Assembly: GCA_017614795.1 (NCBI GenBank)
Contig: JAGABD010000111.1
Coordinates: 12,608 to 76,607 of the forward strand
Length of the DNA stretch: 64,000 nucleotides
Direction: 5' to 3'
Source of the DNA: Bacteroidales bacterium
Lineage (GTDB): Bacteria > Bacteroidota > Bacteroidia > Bacteroidales > UBA932
A program made the position numbers and the translations under genes. Every line of letters starts with the position of its first letter. Position 1 is the first letter of the stretch. Below, piece by piece: positions 45,923 through 55,044 of the stretch. The notes under the pieces were generated by a model. It made no database searches. It was not told where the DNA came from and worked only from the letters and a program-made list of their open reading frames with translations.

Positions 45923-47596
45923 TTACTGAAGTATCTTCAGTTCGACGCGGCGGTTGCGCTGGCGGCCGGATTCGGTCTCGTTGGTGGCGATGGGTTCGCT
46001 CTCGCCGTAGCCCTTGTAGGACAGGCGGGCTTTCTCCACGCCCTGCGAGATGAGGTAGTCGCAGACGGCCTTGGCGCGCTGCTCGGAAAGCTTCTGGTTG
46101 TAGCTGTCGCTACCGACGCTGTCGGTATGGCCGCCGATTTCCACGTTGATTTCCGGTTCGCTCTTGAGCCAGTCGGCCACCATGTCGAGGTAACCCTTCT
46201 CGGTCTCGCCAAGGTTGAACTTATTGAATTTGAAGAGGGTGTTGCTGAGGTCCCTCATCACCTTCTGGATTTCCACGGGAACTTCCTTGATGATGATGAC
46301 GGTATCGCGCACGACCTTCTCGACGGTCACAGTGTCCTTCACGGTCACGGTGTTGGTGACGGTGACGGTATCCTTCTCGACGACCACCTTCTCCACGGTC
46401 ACGGTATCCTTCACGGTTACGGTGTCCTTCTTCTGGGGAACGTAGATGATCTGAGGCTCGTCGACCACGGGCGTCACCTTCGGGGCGCTCTTGCGGCCGA
46501 AGCTCAGGCGCAGCTTGATACCGGCGCTGAAGAGGTTCTGAGGGCCTTTAACTGCAGCCTTGTCGTTCTTATGCATGACGATGCCGTCGGTGGAGCCGGG
46601 GAGAAAGTAACCATACGTACCACCCCGCGCCTCGATTGTAGCGTAGTCTGCTTGCTGGGCATTCAGGATACTGCCGGCTTCTTTGACTTTCACATCCATT
46701 CCGGCAGGAGAATAAGTAATCTCATAATCATTTTCACCCCTGATAACCTTCTTGGTAGGCTTGTTCGTCAGAGAAAGAAGGCCGTAGTCGCAGTAGATGC
46801 CGGTGTAAAGGCCGAAACCGCCGGTAAGCTGCCAGCGCAGACCGGTTTCGATCGATGCGAAACCGTTCAACTGGCGGATTTCCAGCTTGCCGTCCTTGAT
46901 TTCGTGACCGCACTTGTTTTGGGAACCGGAAACCTGATACCTTACAAGATCGCCCGGTTGAGCCGTATTCGGATCGTTGGCCATGCCAGTACCCCACGAA
47001 TCAATCCTGCTGAGAAGGTCCAGCGAGGTTTTCTGGGTAAAGGTCGCCTTCGCGCCGTATGCCAGCTTGGCACCTCCGGCAAAATACCAGTGAATGCTCT
47101 CGCGGCTGTTGAGCGCAGCATTAAACTGAAGCATCAAGGGAACTTGAACCATCCATACCTTCTGCGATTCCTGGAAATCGTTGGAAGTGATATGGTCGAT
47201 GTAATCGCTGAGGTTACCAGCGCCGGGGTTTATGTTAGGGTCCTCAGTCCACATCCTTGTGGTGCAGAAGATATCGTCCTTACTTGTTTTGATTTCGGCC
47301 TGGTAGTACGACGCCTCGATGCCGGTGAGCAGTCCCCAATGGGGATGGAAATTCCAGACGAAGCCGAAACCTCCGCCGAAGCCCCAGGGAAGATCCATAG
47401 GCTTGCCGAAATCCACGGAATGGATATTCTGGTCTACACCGGGTATAGGCTCGAAGTTACCCTTGTCGACAGTGTAGTTGATGCCGGCCTTGCCGCCGAA
47501 TCCGATAATCTGATACTCGGTCTTGGGAAGGCCCTGCGCCATGGCGGCGAGCCCGAAGGCCAGAGCCGCGATCGCTACTGTAAAAAGTCTTTTCAT
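45923..47596 (-). CDS. Outer-membrane beta-barrel protein with OmpA peptidoglycan-binding domain
   Basis: 557 residues with a signal peptide (MKRLFTVAIAALAFGLAAMA). Residues about 20-370 form an outer-membrane barrel (GFGGKAGINYTVDKGNFEPI, GGGFGFVWNFHPHWGLLTG, RWQLTGGFGLYTGIYCDYG). A low-complexity linker of DTVTV/EKVV repeats (about 385-430) follows. The OmpA C-terminal domain (about 440-557) has VEIGGHTDSVGSDSYNQKLS, EQRAKAVCDYLISQGV and NRRVELKIL, with Asp and Arg residues that bind meso-diaminopimelate. It anchors the outer membrane to peptidoglycan. It is the first gene of a seven-gene minus-strand run, with its own promoter at 47633-47663. Confidence 0.92.
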   Translation of the reverse strand: MKRLFTVAIAALAFGLAAMAQGLPKTEYQIIGFGGKAGINYTVDKGNFEPIPGVDQNIHSVDFGKPMDLPWGFGGGFGFVWNFHPHWGLLTGIEASYYQAEIKTSKDDIFCTTRMWTEDPNINPGAGNLSDYIDHITSNDFQESQKVWMVQVPLMLQFNAALNSRESIHWYFAGGAKLAYGAKATFTQKTSLDLLSRIDSWGTGMANDPNTAQPGDLVRYQVSGSQNKCGHEIKDGKLEIRQLNGFASIETGLRWQLTGGFGLYTGIYCDYGLLSLTNKPTKKVIRGENDYEITYSPAGMDVKVKEAGSILNAQQADYATIEARGGTYGYFLPGSTDGIVMHKNDKAAVKGPQNLFSAGIKLRLSFGRKSAPKVTPVVDEPQIIYVPQKKDTVTVKDTVTVEKVVVEKDTVTVTNTVTVKDTVTVEKVVRDTVIIIKEVPVEIQKVMRDLSNTLFKFNKFNLGETEKGYLDMVADWLKSEPEINVEIGGHTDSVGSDSYNQKLSEQRAKAVCDYLISQGVEKARLSYKGYGESEPIATNETESGRQRNRRVELKILQ

Positions 47597-47632
47597 ATGG
47601 TTGTATTAATCTTTAGTTGCGGTTACAATTCA

Positions 47633-47663
47633 CAAAGAAAACAAAAAATGGCGCAATTTGCAA
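47633..47663 (-). promoter_or_regulatory. Candidate promoter for the ompA-to-nucleoside-kinase run
   Basis: On the minus strand TTTCTTTG (47633-47640) differs from TAnnTTTG at one place. TTG (47661-47663) lies 20 nt upstream. It is 37 nt before the ATG at 47596 and divergent from the rnr promoter. Confidence 0.55.
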
Positions 47664-47694
47664 GATACAAGACGGTAAAAACGGCATTTTGACT

Positions 47695-47702
47695 TATATT
47701 TG
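47695..47702 (+). promoter_or_regulatory. -7 element of the rnr promoter
   Basis: TATATTTG matches TAnnTTTG. No TTG lies at the usual distance upstream, so the -33 element is weak. Transcription would start around 47708, only a few nt before the ATG at 47712, which makes the message nearly leaderless and rules out the in-frame TTG at 47700. Confidence 0.5.
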
Positions 47703-47711
47703 TATACAACT

Positions 47712-49871
47712 ATGGGCAAAAAGAAGAACAAGGGAGGGAGGTCCCCGCACTCCGGCCGCACTGGCCGCAGGGGCCCCGCGCCGATATACGAAGGCAAGGT
47801 GCAGATGACTCGCGAAGGCTACATCTTCGTGAGCGTCGAAGGGCAGGACGACGACATCTACGTAAAGGCGGCCAAAACCCGCAACGCGCTCGACGGCGAC
47901 ATCGTCAAGGTGGCTGTCACCAAGGACCTGCCCGCAAGGGCATCTTCCCGCGCCGGCCAGCGCGGATTCGGCCAGGAAGCCCCCCGCAAACGCGAAGGAG
48001 AAGTGGTGGAGATCGTGCGCCGCAGCGGCAAGAGTTTCGTCGGAATCTTCCATACCGTGGGCGCCCAGGCCTGGGTTCTGATGCAGGCCAAGAATATGCC
48101 CTACGACATCGAGGTGGACGCCGAACAGGCGGCCGGCCTCGGCGCGAAACGCGGAATGAAGGTCGCCGCGGTGGTGGATACCTGGGGCAGGCGCGACTAT
48201 GCCCCGAAGGGCCATCTCTCCGAAGTTCTCGGCTTCCCGGGCGAAAACAACACCGAGATGCACGCCATCCTCGCGGAATTCAACCTCCCCTGGCGCTTCG
48301 AGAAAGAGGTGGAGGACGCCGCCGACGCCATCTCCGAGAAGATCGGCAAAGCCGAGCTCAAGGGCCGCACGGACTTCCGCAATACGCTGACCTTCACCAT
48401 AGACCCCTCCGACGCAAAAGACTTCGACGACGCCCTATCCTTCAAGCCCCTGCCGAACGGCAACTACGAAGTAGGCGTCCATATAGCCGATGTTTCGTGG
48501 TACGTCAAGCCCGGCACTCCCGTCGACAAGGAGGCCCGCGAACGCGGCACCAGCGTCTACCTGGTCGACCGCACCGTCCCGATGCTTCCGGAGAAGCTCT
48601 GCAACAAGCTCTGCTCGCTCCGCCCGCACGAAGACAAGCTCACCTTCTCCGTCGTCTGGGAGCTCTCCCCGAAAGCCGAAATCAAATCCCGCTGGATTGG
48701 ACGCACCATAATCAACTCCGACTTCCGCCTGGATTATGAGCAGGCGCAGCAGATTATAGAATCTGCGCCTGCAGAGGCAGTTCCTCCTGAGGAACGTGCC
48801 ACCCTCGGCGCCGTAAGAGGGGGGACCTCGCAGCAAAGCGGAGAGGTGGGGCCGAGCGCAAGCGAGGCGTCCGAAGGAGGAACTGCCGCGGAGGCGCTTA
48901 AAACAGCTATCGTGAAGCTAAATGCAGTAGCGCATAAACTGAAGGAGAGAAGGATGAAGATGGGGGCTGTTGACTTCGACAGGCCTGAAATCAAGGTTAT
49001 AGTGGATGAGAAGGGAAAGCCGATTGATGTGGTGCAGAAAGTAAGCAAGGAATCGAACTGGCTGATAGAAGAATTCATGCTGCTGGCGAACAGGACCGTG
49101 GCGGAGTTCGTGGCGACCGACGGCCGGATGAACGGCGTCGCGGCCAAGAACGCCAAAACCTTCGTCTACCGCGTCCACGACGAACCCAACACCGAAAAAC
49201 TCGAAGGCTTGCGTGATTTTGCAAAGGGATTCGGATACAAGATCGAAGACGAGATGAGCGGCCGCAGCGCGGCAAGGGCGCTGAACCGCCTGATGGACGA
49301 ATCCAAAGGCACGCCCGAGGAGGCCGCCTTCAAGGAAATCGCGCTCCGCAGCATGGCCAAGGCCAAATACAGCACCGACAACATCGGCCACTACGGCCTG
49401 GCCTTCGACTTCTACACCCACTTCACCTCCCCTATCAGGCGCTACCCCGACACTATGGTCCACCGCCTGCTGTCGGCCTATCTCGCAGGTGGCGAAAGCG
49501 CCAACAAAGGCTACTACGAAGGCGAATGCGTCCACGCATCGGAACGCGAAGTCGTGGCGGCGGACGCCGAACGCGCCAGCGTCAAATACAAGCTTGCGGA
49601 ATATATGCAGAGCCGCATCGGCCAGGAATTCTCCGGCCATGTGAGCGGAATTACCGAATGGGGAATGTACGTCGAACTGGACGGCACCCACGTGGAAGGA
49701 ATGATTGCCCTGAGGGAAATGCGCAGCGACTGGTTCGAATTCGACGAAAAGCGCTACCGCCTGGTGGGCAGGCACAGCCGCAAAATTTACCGGCTCGGGG
49801 ATCCCGTCCGCATACGCGTCAAGGGAGCCGAACCGCAGCAGCGCCAGATAGATTTCGAACTGGCGGAATAA
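47712..49871 (+). CDS. rnr: Ribonuclease R with an in-frame repeat insertion
   Basis: 719 residues from ATG 47712. Lys/Gly-rich N-terminus, a cold-shock/OB region (GYIFVSVEGQDDDIYVKAAK, then VGIFHTVGAQAWVL), the RNB catalytic domain and a C-terminal S1 domain (IGQEFSGHVSGITEWGMYVEL). Metal-binding catalytic Asp residues lie in TIDPSDAKDFDDALSF. HYGLAFDFYTHFTSPIRRYPD is the RNase R/II signature. About 40 residues (roughly 350-395, Ala/Glu/Gly/Ser-rich) between YEQAQQIIES and LKTAIVKLNAVAHKLKERR come from the repeat at 48776-48887. Known role: 3'-to-5' exoribonuclease on structured RNA. The stop directly abuts the convergent lipoprotein gene. Confidence 0.96.
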   Translation: MGKKKNKGGRSPHSGRTGRRGPAPIYEGKVQMTREGYIFVSVEGQDDDIYVKAAKTRNALDGDIVKVAVTKDLPARASSRAGQRGFGQEAPRKREGEVVEIVRRSGKSFVGIFHTVGAQAWVLMQAKNMPYDIEVDAEQAAGLGAKRGMKVAAVVDTWGRRDYAPKGHLSEVLGFPGENNTEMHAILAEFNLPWRFEKEVEDAADAISEKIGKAELKGRTDFRNTLTFTIDPSDAKDFDDALSFKPLPNGNYEVGVHIADVSWYVKPGTPVDKEARERGTSVYLVDRTVPMLPEKLCNKLCSLRPHEDKLTFSVVWELSPKAEIKSRWIGRTIINSDFRLDYEQAQQIIESAPAEAVPPEERATLGAVRGGTSQQSGEVGPSASEASEGGTAAEALKTAIVKLNAVAHKLKERRMKMGAVDFDRPEIKVIVDEKGKPIDVVQKVSKESNWLIEEFMLLANRTVAEFVATDGRMNGVAAKNAKTFVYRVHDEPNTEKLEGLRDFAKGFGYKIEDEMSGRSAARALNRLMDESKGTPEEAAFKEIALRSMAKAKYSTDNIGHYGLAFDFYTHFTSPIRRYPDTMVHRLLSAYLAGGESANKGYYEGECVHASEREVVAADAERASVKYKLAEYMQSRIGQEFSGHVSGITEWGMYVELDGTHVEGMIALREMRSDWFEFDEKRYRLVGRHSRKIYRLGDPVRIRVKGAEPQQRQIDFELAE
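48776..48887 (+). repeat. Palindromic repeat element inserted in rnr
   Basis: 112 bp flanked by perfect 12-bp inverted repeats GGCAGTTCCTCC (48776-48787) and GGAGGAACTGCC (48876-48887). The arms may extend to GCGCCT (48765-48770) and AGGCGC (48892-48897). Internal blocks match the uvrA copy at 37780-37888 in the same plus-strand orientation. The insertion keeps the rnr frame. Confidence 0.85.
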
Positions 49872-50294
49872 CTAATAGGTATTGTCCAGGACTTCCTGTG
49901 GAATAGCCTCCACGGGAGAAAAAACCTGCTCCATATCGCCATCGATCAGAACCAGGTTGTCCCCCGCGGACTTCCATTTGTAGGTCTTGTCGGGGGTACC
50001 GTCGCTGAAATGGCGGGTAATGGACGACTTCGAGGCCTTGAAAGTGCCTTTATACACGGAATAGCGGCCGGCGTCGCCGAGTTTCTGGTACTCAGTGAAC
50101 TTCTTTCCCGAAGTGAAGCTCAGGAAGACGTCGACGGTCTGTCCGCCGAGGTTCGCGCTCTTTACGGTGATGTCCACCAGCTCCCAGTTCCCCACCAGGG
50201 CCGAGGGAACGCCCTCGTCCTTCTTGTTCTTGGAACAGGCCGCCACGAGGAGCAGCGCGAAAGCCGCCAAAGCTATAATACTTGCTCTTTTCAT
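49872..50294 (-). CDS. Small lipocalin-like lipoprotein
   Basis: 140 residues; lipobox VAAC (Cys20) and a short charged linker (SKNKKDEG). The rest matches the short lipocalin-like pattern of Bacteroidota: ALVGNWELVDITVK at the start, then alternating strands (FLSFTSGKKFTEYQKLG, YSVYKGTFKASKSSI, YKWKSAGDNLVLIDGDM). A small hydrophobic ligand or inhibitor role is possible, but no function is known. It lies 11 nt after the subtilisin-type gene and converges directly on rnr. Confidence 0.75.
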   Translation of the reverse strand: MKRASIIALAAFALLLVAACSKNKKDEGVPSALVGNWELVDITVKSANLGGQTVDVFLSFTSGKKFTEYQKLGDAGRYSVYKGTFKASKSSITRHFSDGTPDKTYKWKSAGDNLVLIDGDMEQVFSPVEAIPQEVLDNTY

Positions 50295-50305
50295 AGTCTT
50301 CAGTT

Positions 50306-52372
50306 TTAGAACCAGGAACCGTTGGAACTTGCGTCGGGCCTAGAAATGATGGAAACATCCTGCTTCATCTCCATACCTCCGGTAGGGTTGGTGCCGCCGC
50401 CGAGAGAAGTGCCGCCCGCGATCGCCTTCACGGTAATCTTGCAGGAGCCTATCTTGGTGGGATGCACATAGAGGCGCCCGTACTTGAGCTGGGGGTTCTC
50501 CGCGAAGCCCATCGCCTGGCGGGCCTCGTCGCTGACCTCGAGCCCGAGATAGGTAAGGGAGGTGGAGGAAGAGCCGAAATACTCGGAGAGGTCGATCCAC
50601 TGCTTCTTGCCGATGGAAACCACGTGCGAAGGCGTGCCCTCTATCTTCATCATCAGCGACCAGGCGTTGATGCAACCCGTGCCCATCTTCTTCCAGTAAT
50701 CGCCGAGATTGATTGTACGGGTCGGATTGCTCTTGTAGCCCACAATCTTGGTCTGGGCCTGGTTGATCCTGTCGTCGATGTTGTTGGTGGAGGAAAGGAT
50801 CATATTCTTGAACTCCTTAAGGGTAAAGGTCTTGCCGAGCTGCTTCGCATAGCTCAGGCCCAGCGCCGCAACGCCTGCGACGTGAGGGCAGGCCATCGAA
50901 GTGCCCTGCATCCATCCGTACTCCACACCGGCCGCATTGAGGTCGTGCACCTCCGGGGGAACGGTCGACAGGACCTTGCCTTCGTGAGTGATGTTGTTGG
51001 CCACATTTACGGCAATCTCACCGCCCGGGGCGGTAATATTGCATCCCTGCCCGTAGTTGGTGTAGACTGTCGGCCAGAAGTCGGGAGCGAACGCGGAAAC
51101 GCTTATGATATCCCTCGTCGCTCCGGGATAACTCGAATAGGGGCTGCCATCATTGCCAGCTGCGAACACGGCAAGGCTTCCGTCCGTGATCATAGGGCAG
51201 TTCACGGTGCCTTCGAACCTTGCAAGAGCCTGATACTCCGCAAGATTGTCGGTATACCGCTGATAATCCGCATCGGAGGTGTAAGAGCCCGCCCGCGAGC
51301 CGAAAGAGCAGGAGATGATGGACGCCCCCATCGAAGCGGCATAATCCATCGCCCGGGCGATATTCGCCCCGCTGGCGGTGGCGCCAAGGCTAAAAACCTG
51401 GCAGGACATTATGCGCACGCCGTTGCCGCTGCCGTTGCCTCCGGCTATTCCGCAAATTCCGCGGCCGTTGTTGCTTACCGCGGCGACGATGCCGGCGCAA
51501 TGGGTTCCGTGTCCCACGTCCCCGTCGTCTGTGATGTGCCCGCTGCTGTCGTAGACAAGCTTTTCCCAGGTAATGGGGCCGTTGTCCGCGAAATTGTAAC
51601 CGTAGACGTCGTCGACATAGCCGTTGCCGTCGTCGTCGACTCCTTCCACGCCGTTCTTCTCAGCTTCGTTCACCCACATATTCGCTGCAAGGTCGGGATG
51701 GTTGTATTTGACACCCTCGTCGATGATTGCGACTATTATGGAATTGTCGCCCGTGCAGAGGTTCTTCCAGACGTCAACTATATTGATGTCGGCCCCGGCA
51801 TATGTCTCGGGATTGATGAGCTTGTTGCCGTCGTTCTTATAATTCCACAGCTTGCCCACCTGCGGGTCGTTGAACACCGAAGACAGGTTCGAGACGTGCT
51901 CGATGCTCTTGCGGGCAGGCCTGGGAGTCTCGTCGAGCGGAATCATCTTGCAGTCGGACGCCTTGTGATACAGGGTGGAATACTGCACTCTGCGAACTTC
52001 GTCCAGACCCGCCATCGACAGCGCCGCGGAACGGTAATCCACGGCGTCGCCGAGTTTTACGAGCCAAAACTTGTCCATTCCCTCGCGCCTCTTCGCTTCG
52101 ACGTCGCCGATTTTCATATTGAAAAGCGGTTCCACCGCAATCGCGCCGGCAGCACGCATCGCATCCAGGGCCTCGGCTGAGGGTTCTTCCTCCAGATAGA
52201 GGATGAGCTCGTGCGGAGCCGCATCCACTGGGGTGTTTGCGAATTTGCTGGAGATTGCAAGAGGAATATCTTCCCCGCTGGCGGGAGAGAATTCATTCTC
52301 ATCGATGGCGCAGGAAACCGTCAGCAGAGCCAGCGGTACCAGCAGCGCTATGGTATGGACAAGTTTTTTCAT
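50306..52372 (-). CDS. S8 subtilisin-family serine protease lipoprotein
   Basis: 688 residues; lipobox TVSC (Cys21). The N-terminal 150 residues contain a propeptide/I9-like fold (HELILYLEEEPSAEALDAMR). The catalytic triad is visible: Asp218 in VAIIDEGVKYNHPD, His288 in GHGTHCAGIVAAV and Ser492 in GTSMACPHVAGVAAL. Asn of the oxyanion hole is in FAAGNDGSPY. About 130 residues of C-terminal beta structure follow. A surface-anchored protease downstream of SusC/SusD and a large lipoprotein suggests cutting proteins into peptides for import. A strong terminator lies before it, so its expression is probably lower than that of the transporter. Confidence 0.94.
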   Translation of the reverse strand: MKKLVHTIALLVPLALLTVSCAIDENEFSPASGEDIPLAISSKFANTPVDAAPHELILYLEEEPSAEALDAMRAAGAIAVEPLFNMKIGDVEAKRREGMDKFWLVKLGDAVDYRSAALSMAGLDEVRRVQYSTLYHKASDCKMIPLDETPRPARKSIEHVSNLSSVFNDPQVGKLWNYKNDGNKLINPETYAGADINIVDVWKNLCTGDNSIIVAIIDEGVKYNHPDLAANMWVNEAEKNGVEGVDDDGNGYVDDVYGYNFADNGPITWEKLVYDSSGHITDDGDVGHGTHCAGIVAAVSNNGRGICGIAGGNGSGNGVRIMSCQVFSLGATASGANIARAMDYAASMGASIISCSFGSRAGSYTSDADYQRYTDNLAEYQALARFEGTVNCPMITDGSLAVFAAGNDGSPYSSYPGATRDIISVSAFAPDFWPTVYTNYGQGCNITAPGGEIAVNVANNITHEGKVLSTVPPEVHDLNAAGVEYGWMQGTSMACPHVAGVAALGLSYAKQLGKTFTLKEFKNMILSSTNNIDDRINQAQTKIVGYKSNPTRTINLGDYWKKMGTGCINAWSLMMKIEGTPSHVVSIGKKQWIDLSEYFGSSSTSLTYLGLEVSDEARQAMGFAENPQLKYGRLYVHPTKIGSCKITVKAIAGGTSLGGGTNPTGGMEMKQDVSIISRPDASSNGSWF

Positions 52373-52390
52373 TCAGGTTCTTTTTGTAGA

Positions 52391-52418
52391 AAAAAGGCCC
52401 GGAGGGTGCCGGGCCTTT
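52391..52418 (-). terminator. Intrinsic terminator inside the second SusCD locus
   Basis: On the minus strand AAAGGCCCGG (52409-52418) pairs with CCGGGCCTTT (52393-52402) around a 6-nt loop and runs into TTTTTT. It comes 21 nt after the stop of the 862-residue lipoprotein gene and 19 nt before the subtilisin ATG. Confidence 0.9.
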
Positions 52419-52438
52419 AATCATTGGATTAAGAGGGC

Positions 52439-55027
52439 TTATTGCCAGGAAGTACGGACGTTCTTGGTCATCTTGTACTTCTTGCTGGGAGCCGACTTCT
52501 TGCTGGCCTTCTTGGCAGCGGGTTTCTTGCTCTGCAGCTGCTGAGCCTTCACGCTGACAGACTTGGCGCTGGCGGCAAGAGTCTTGTGGCTACCGCTGTA
52601 ATTGAAGCTCTTCTGCAGGTCACGTGCAAGTTCCTTTCTGGAAGCAGCGCAGCCGGCAGCGGTTTCAACGCAGTTGTGATACCTCTGAATCTTGGAGATC
52701 GACTTCTGCACTCTGTGGAGGGTGCTCGGAGCAAGTCCGTTGTCATCCTTTGCAGGATCGACAAGGAGATAGTTCGCAAATGCCTCGTCCAGTATGTCAG
52801 GATCTGCATCAGTCGCACCAGGAATGTAGAAGTTGATGGTGGAGAAATAGTTGTAGTTGGTAGTGTAGTAGGACTCTCCAACGATTGCAAGATAACCTTC
52901 TGCAACAGGATAGATTACCGAAGCATAACTACTCTTTCTCCAGCCTCCTGCGAGATAGGTATAGAGGGCGCAAGTCGAATCCGCGGTTGCCATAAAGGCA
53001 GGACCAAAGAATCCAAGGGCGTCGGGAGAGTCAGCACCAAGGCCGAACGGATCTGCGCAGTAATCGAAGATAACGGTATCATCGAAGCCTGCAGGACCCC
53101 TGCCGCAGAGGAGACCGGAAACCTGAACATACTCACCTTCAGCCGGAGATGCAGGATCGATAGGTCCGTATTTCGTCTCGTCGAAAGCTGCAATGGTAGC
53201 CTTGCCCATATATTCCCTGACACTGGAGTTGCCGGCCACGTAGGCGTCAACTGCGTAGAGATTATAGGTTTTGAAGAAGTCGGAAGCCTCCTTGCCGTCG
53301 ATCAGGGATGCCTCCCTGTTGGCATAAGTATAGCTCTTGTACACTGGCAGAGGTGCGATACCCGTGGTCTTCGCCACATAAGCTGCAGTCTGAATCTTAT
53401 AACCGTTGCTGGCGTAGATGAGGAGCGCGTATTCGGTACCCGGGAGGAGATCCAGCTGTATGCCTTCGAGTCCAAGGCCCTGAGCAAGCTCGGGCTTGGT
53501 TACGACGGTGTCGACAGCAAGAGCGGGTTTCTCGCTGAGAAGGTCTTTCCAGCAGTCGTCAGCCTTCTTGATGAAGGTCTTGTTCTCGTAGATCGCCGCC
53601 TTGAGGGTGGTGACGGTCTCGTCCGCATAGACGAAGTATGCAAGCAGGCTGTCGGAAGAATACTTGGTTCCGAGAGGCTCGTACTTCTTGGTGGACTCGA
53701 GGCTACCTGCAATCACGAACGGAACATCGTCGCCGGCCTTCATGTACTTGAATACATTGGAGCCGGTCGCGACAACCACGGAATCCTCCTTGCCCACAGC
53801 CACGAGGGTGTAGACCATAGTGGAATCCAGGGTAAGTCCGAGAGTGGTATAGATGAGACCGTCCTCGGCGCTCTGGTTGGCAGGATCGGGGAGGAAGAAT
53901 GCCGAACCGGCGACTTCGCCCGCCTCGATGGCCTTTGCCTTGCTGTTGACCTGACCGGTGGTAAGGGAACCTTCGAACACTGCGTACTTGACGGTGTCGA
54001 TGTCCACGCCGGTAGCAAACTGCACGGGCAGCACGCCTGCTTCGGCTTCAGCGGATTCGATCTCGAGGGTGTAGTCCACAACGGGAACTCCGGGGAAGTA
54101 GAACTTCACCATATCCTCGTCAGCGGTATGGTCCCAACCTCCGACGCCGAACATATAGAATACGGGCGCGAACTGCACTACTGCAGGGTACACGTTCTTT
54201 TCGGCATCTTCATCCTGATAACTTAACACGCAATTGTTAACGCAATCATCAATGGTAGGAGCGCTGAATATTTGCAGCGGGTGAATCATATAAATGAATG
54301 CCCCATAGCCAGAGTGGTACGCACCGGTGTTGTAATAGTCGTAATAAATAATGTCGTCCTTGCTGATTTCCACACCCTTGAAGGTAATACCCTTCTTGAG
54401 GATTCTGAACATCAGGTATTCGTCGCTCATATCAACACCAAGATCAGCCGCGGAAGCTGCGCCGAAAGGCGATACGATACGGTAGATGCTGTGATCGTCG
54501 TCACGCACCTGAACCTCGATATCGTCATCGACGAATTCGAACACCCAGTTGTCGACGAGAGTACCCTTGCCGAGGCTCTTCCAGAGCACGCGGATGACAC
54601 TGAAGTCGGCCACTGTGGACTTTGTGCCGTACTTGGATGCATACTCGTCACCCTTGATGCGGAGCTGGAGGGTGTACTCGGTACCGACCTGCGCCTTGTC
54701 GTAAGTCACGACGATGCAGGTGTCGGCCTGGCCGTCCTCGAATTTCAGCTCGGTAACGGTGAAAACGGAGTCGGAAGGATCCACAGCCTCGAGAGGAACG
54801 ACAATTTCGCCCTCAGTCTTGGTACGCGATACCCAGATAGTGTCGAAGGTAGGCTCCGAAGGGTCCTTCACAAGGCCCTTGAGCACATCCTGCACAGGGA
54901 AATACACGTCGTAGCAGTTGGGATCTTCCTTGGAACCGGTGCTGTACTTCTCCTCAGGCTGGCAGGAAGCCAGTGCGAAGAGGGACGCGGTCGCAAAGAA
55001 CAATGCTATTTTGCTTATAGTTTTCAT
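52439..55027 (-). CDS. Large surface lipoprotein with Lys-rich C-terminal tail
   Basis: 862 residues; lipobox LASC (Cys22). The N-terminal region is a beta-sandwich (TKTEGEIVVPLEAVDPSDSV, GTEYTLQLRIKGDEYASKYG). The middle contains WNDIYYDYYNTG-like and repeated VYTLVAVG, GTEYALLIYASNGY strands, which look like Ig/FN3 modules. After a helical segment with Cys-containing VETAAGCAASRKEL, the last 45 residues hold 12 Lys in an Ala/Ser background (KKPAAKKASKKSAPSKK). No enzyme motif is seen. It lies 17 nt after SusD, in the place of a surface binding protein. A cationic tail is unusual there. Confidence 0.7.
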   Translation of the reverse strand: MKTISKIALFFATASLFALASCQPEEKYSTGSKEDPNCYDVYFPVQDVLKGLVKDPSEPTFDTIWVSRTKTEGEIVVPLEAVDPSDSVFTVTELKFEDGQADTCIVVTYDKAQVGTEYTLQLRIKGDEYASKYGTKSTVADFSVIRVLWKSLGKGTLVDNWVFEFVDDDIEVQVRDDDHSIYRIVSPFGAASAADLGVDMSDEYLMFRILKKGITFKGVEISKDDIIYYDYYNTGAYHSGYGAFIYMIHPLQIFSAPTIDDCVNNCVLSYQDEDAEKNVYPAVVQFAPVFYMFGVGGWDHTADEDMVKFYFPGVPVVDYTLEIESAEAEAGVLPVQFATGVDIDTVKYAVFEGSLTTGQVNSKAKAIEAGEVAGSAFFLPDPANQSAEDGLIYTTLGLTLDSTMVYTLVAVGKEDSVVVATGSNVFKYMKAGDDVPFVIAGSLESTKKYEPLGTKYSSDSLLAYFVYADETVTTLKAAIYENKTFIKKADDCWKDLLSEKPALAVDTVVTKPELAQGLGLEGIQLDLLPGTEYALLIYASNGYKIQTAAYVAKTTGIAPLPVYKSYTYANREASLIDGKEASDFFKTYNLYAVDAYVAGNSSVREYMGKATIAAFDETKYGPIDPASPAEGEYVQVSGLLCGRGPAGFDDTVIFDYCADPFGLGADSPDALGFFGPAFMATADSTCALYTYLAGGWRKSSYASVIYPVAEGYLAIVGESYYTTNYNYFSTINFYIPGATDADPDILDEAFANYLLVDPAKDDNGLAPSTLHRVQKSISKIQRYHNCVETAAGCAASRKELARDLQKSFNYSGSHKTLAASAKSVSVKAQQLQSKKPAAKKASKKSAPSKKYKMTKNVRTSWQ

Positions 55028-55044
55028 AATCTTTACCTTTTAAA

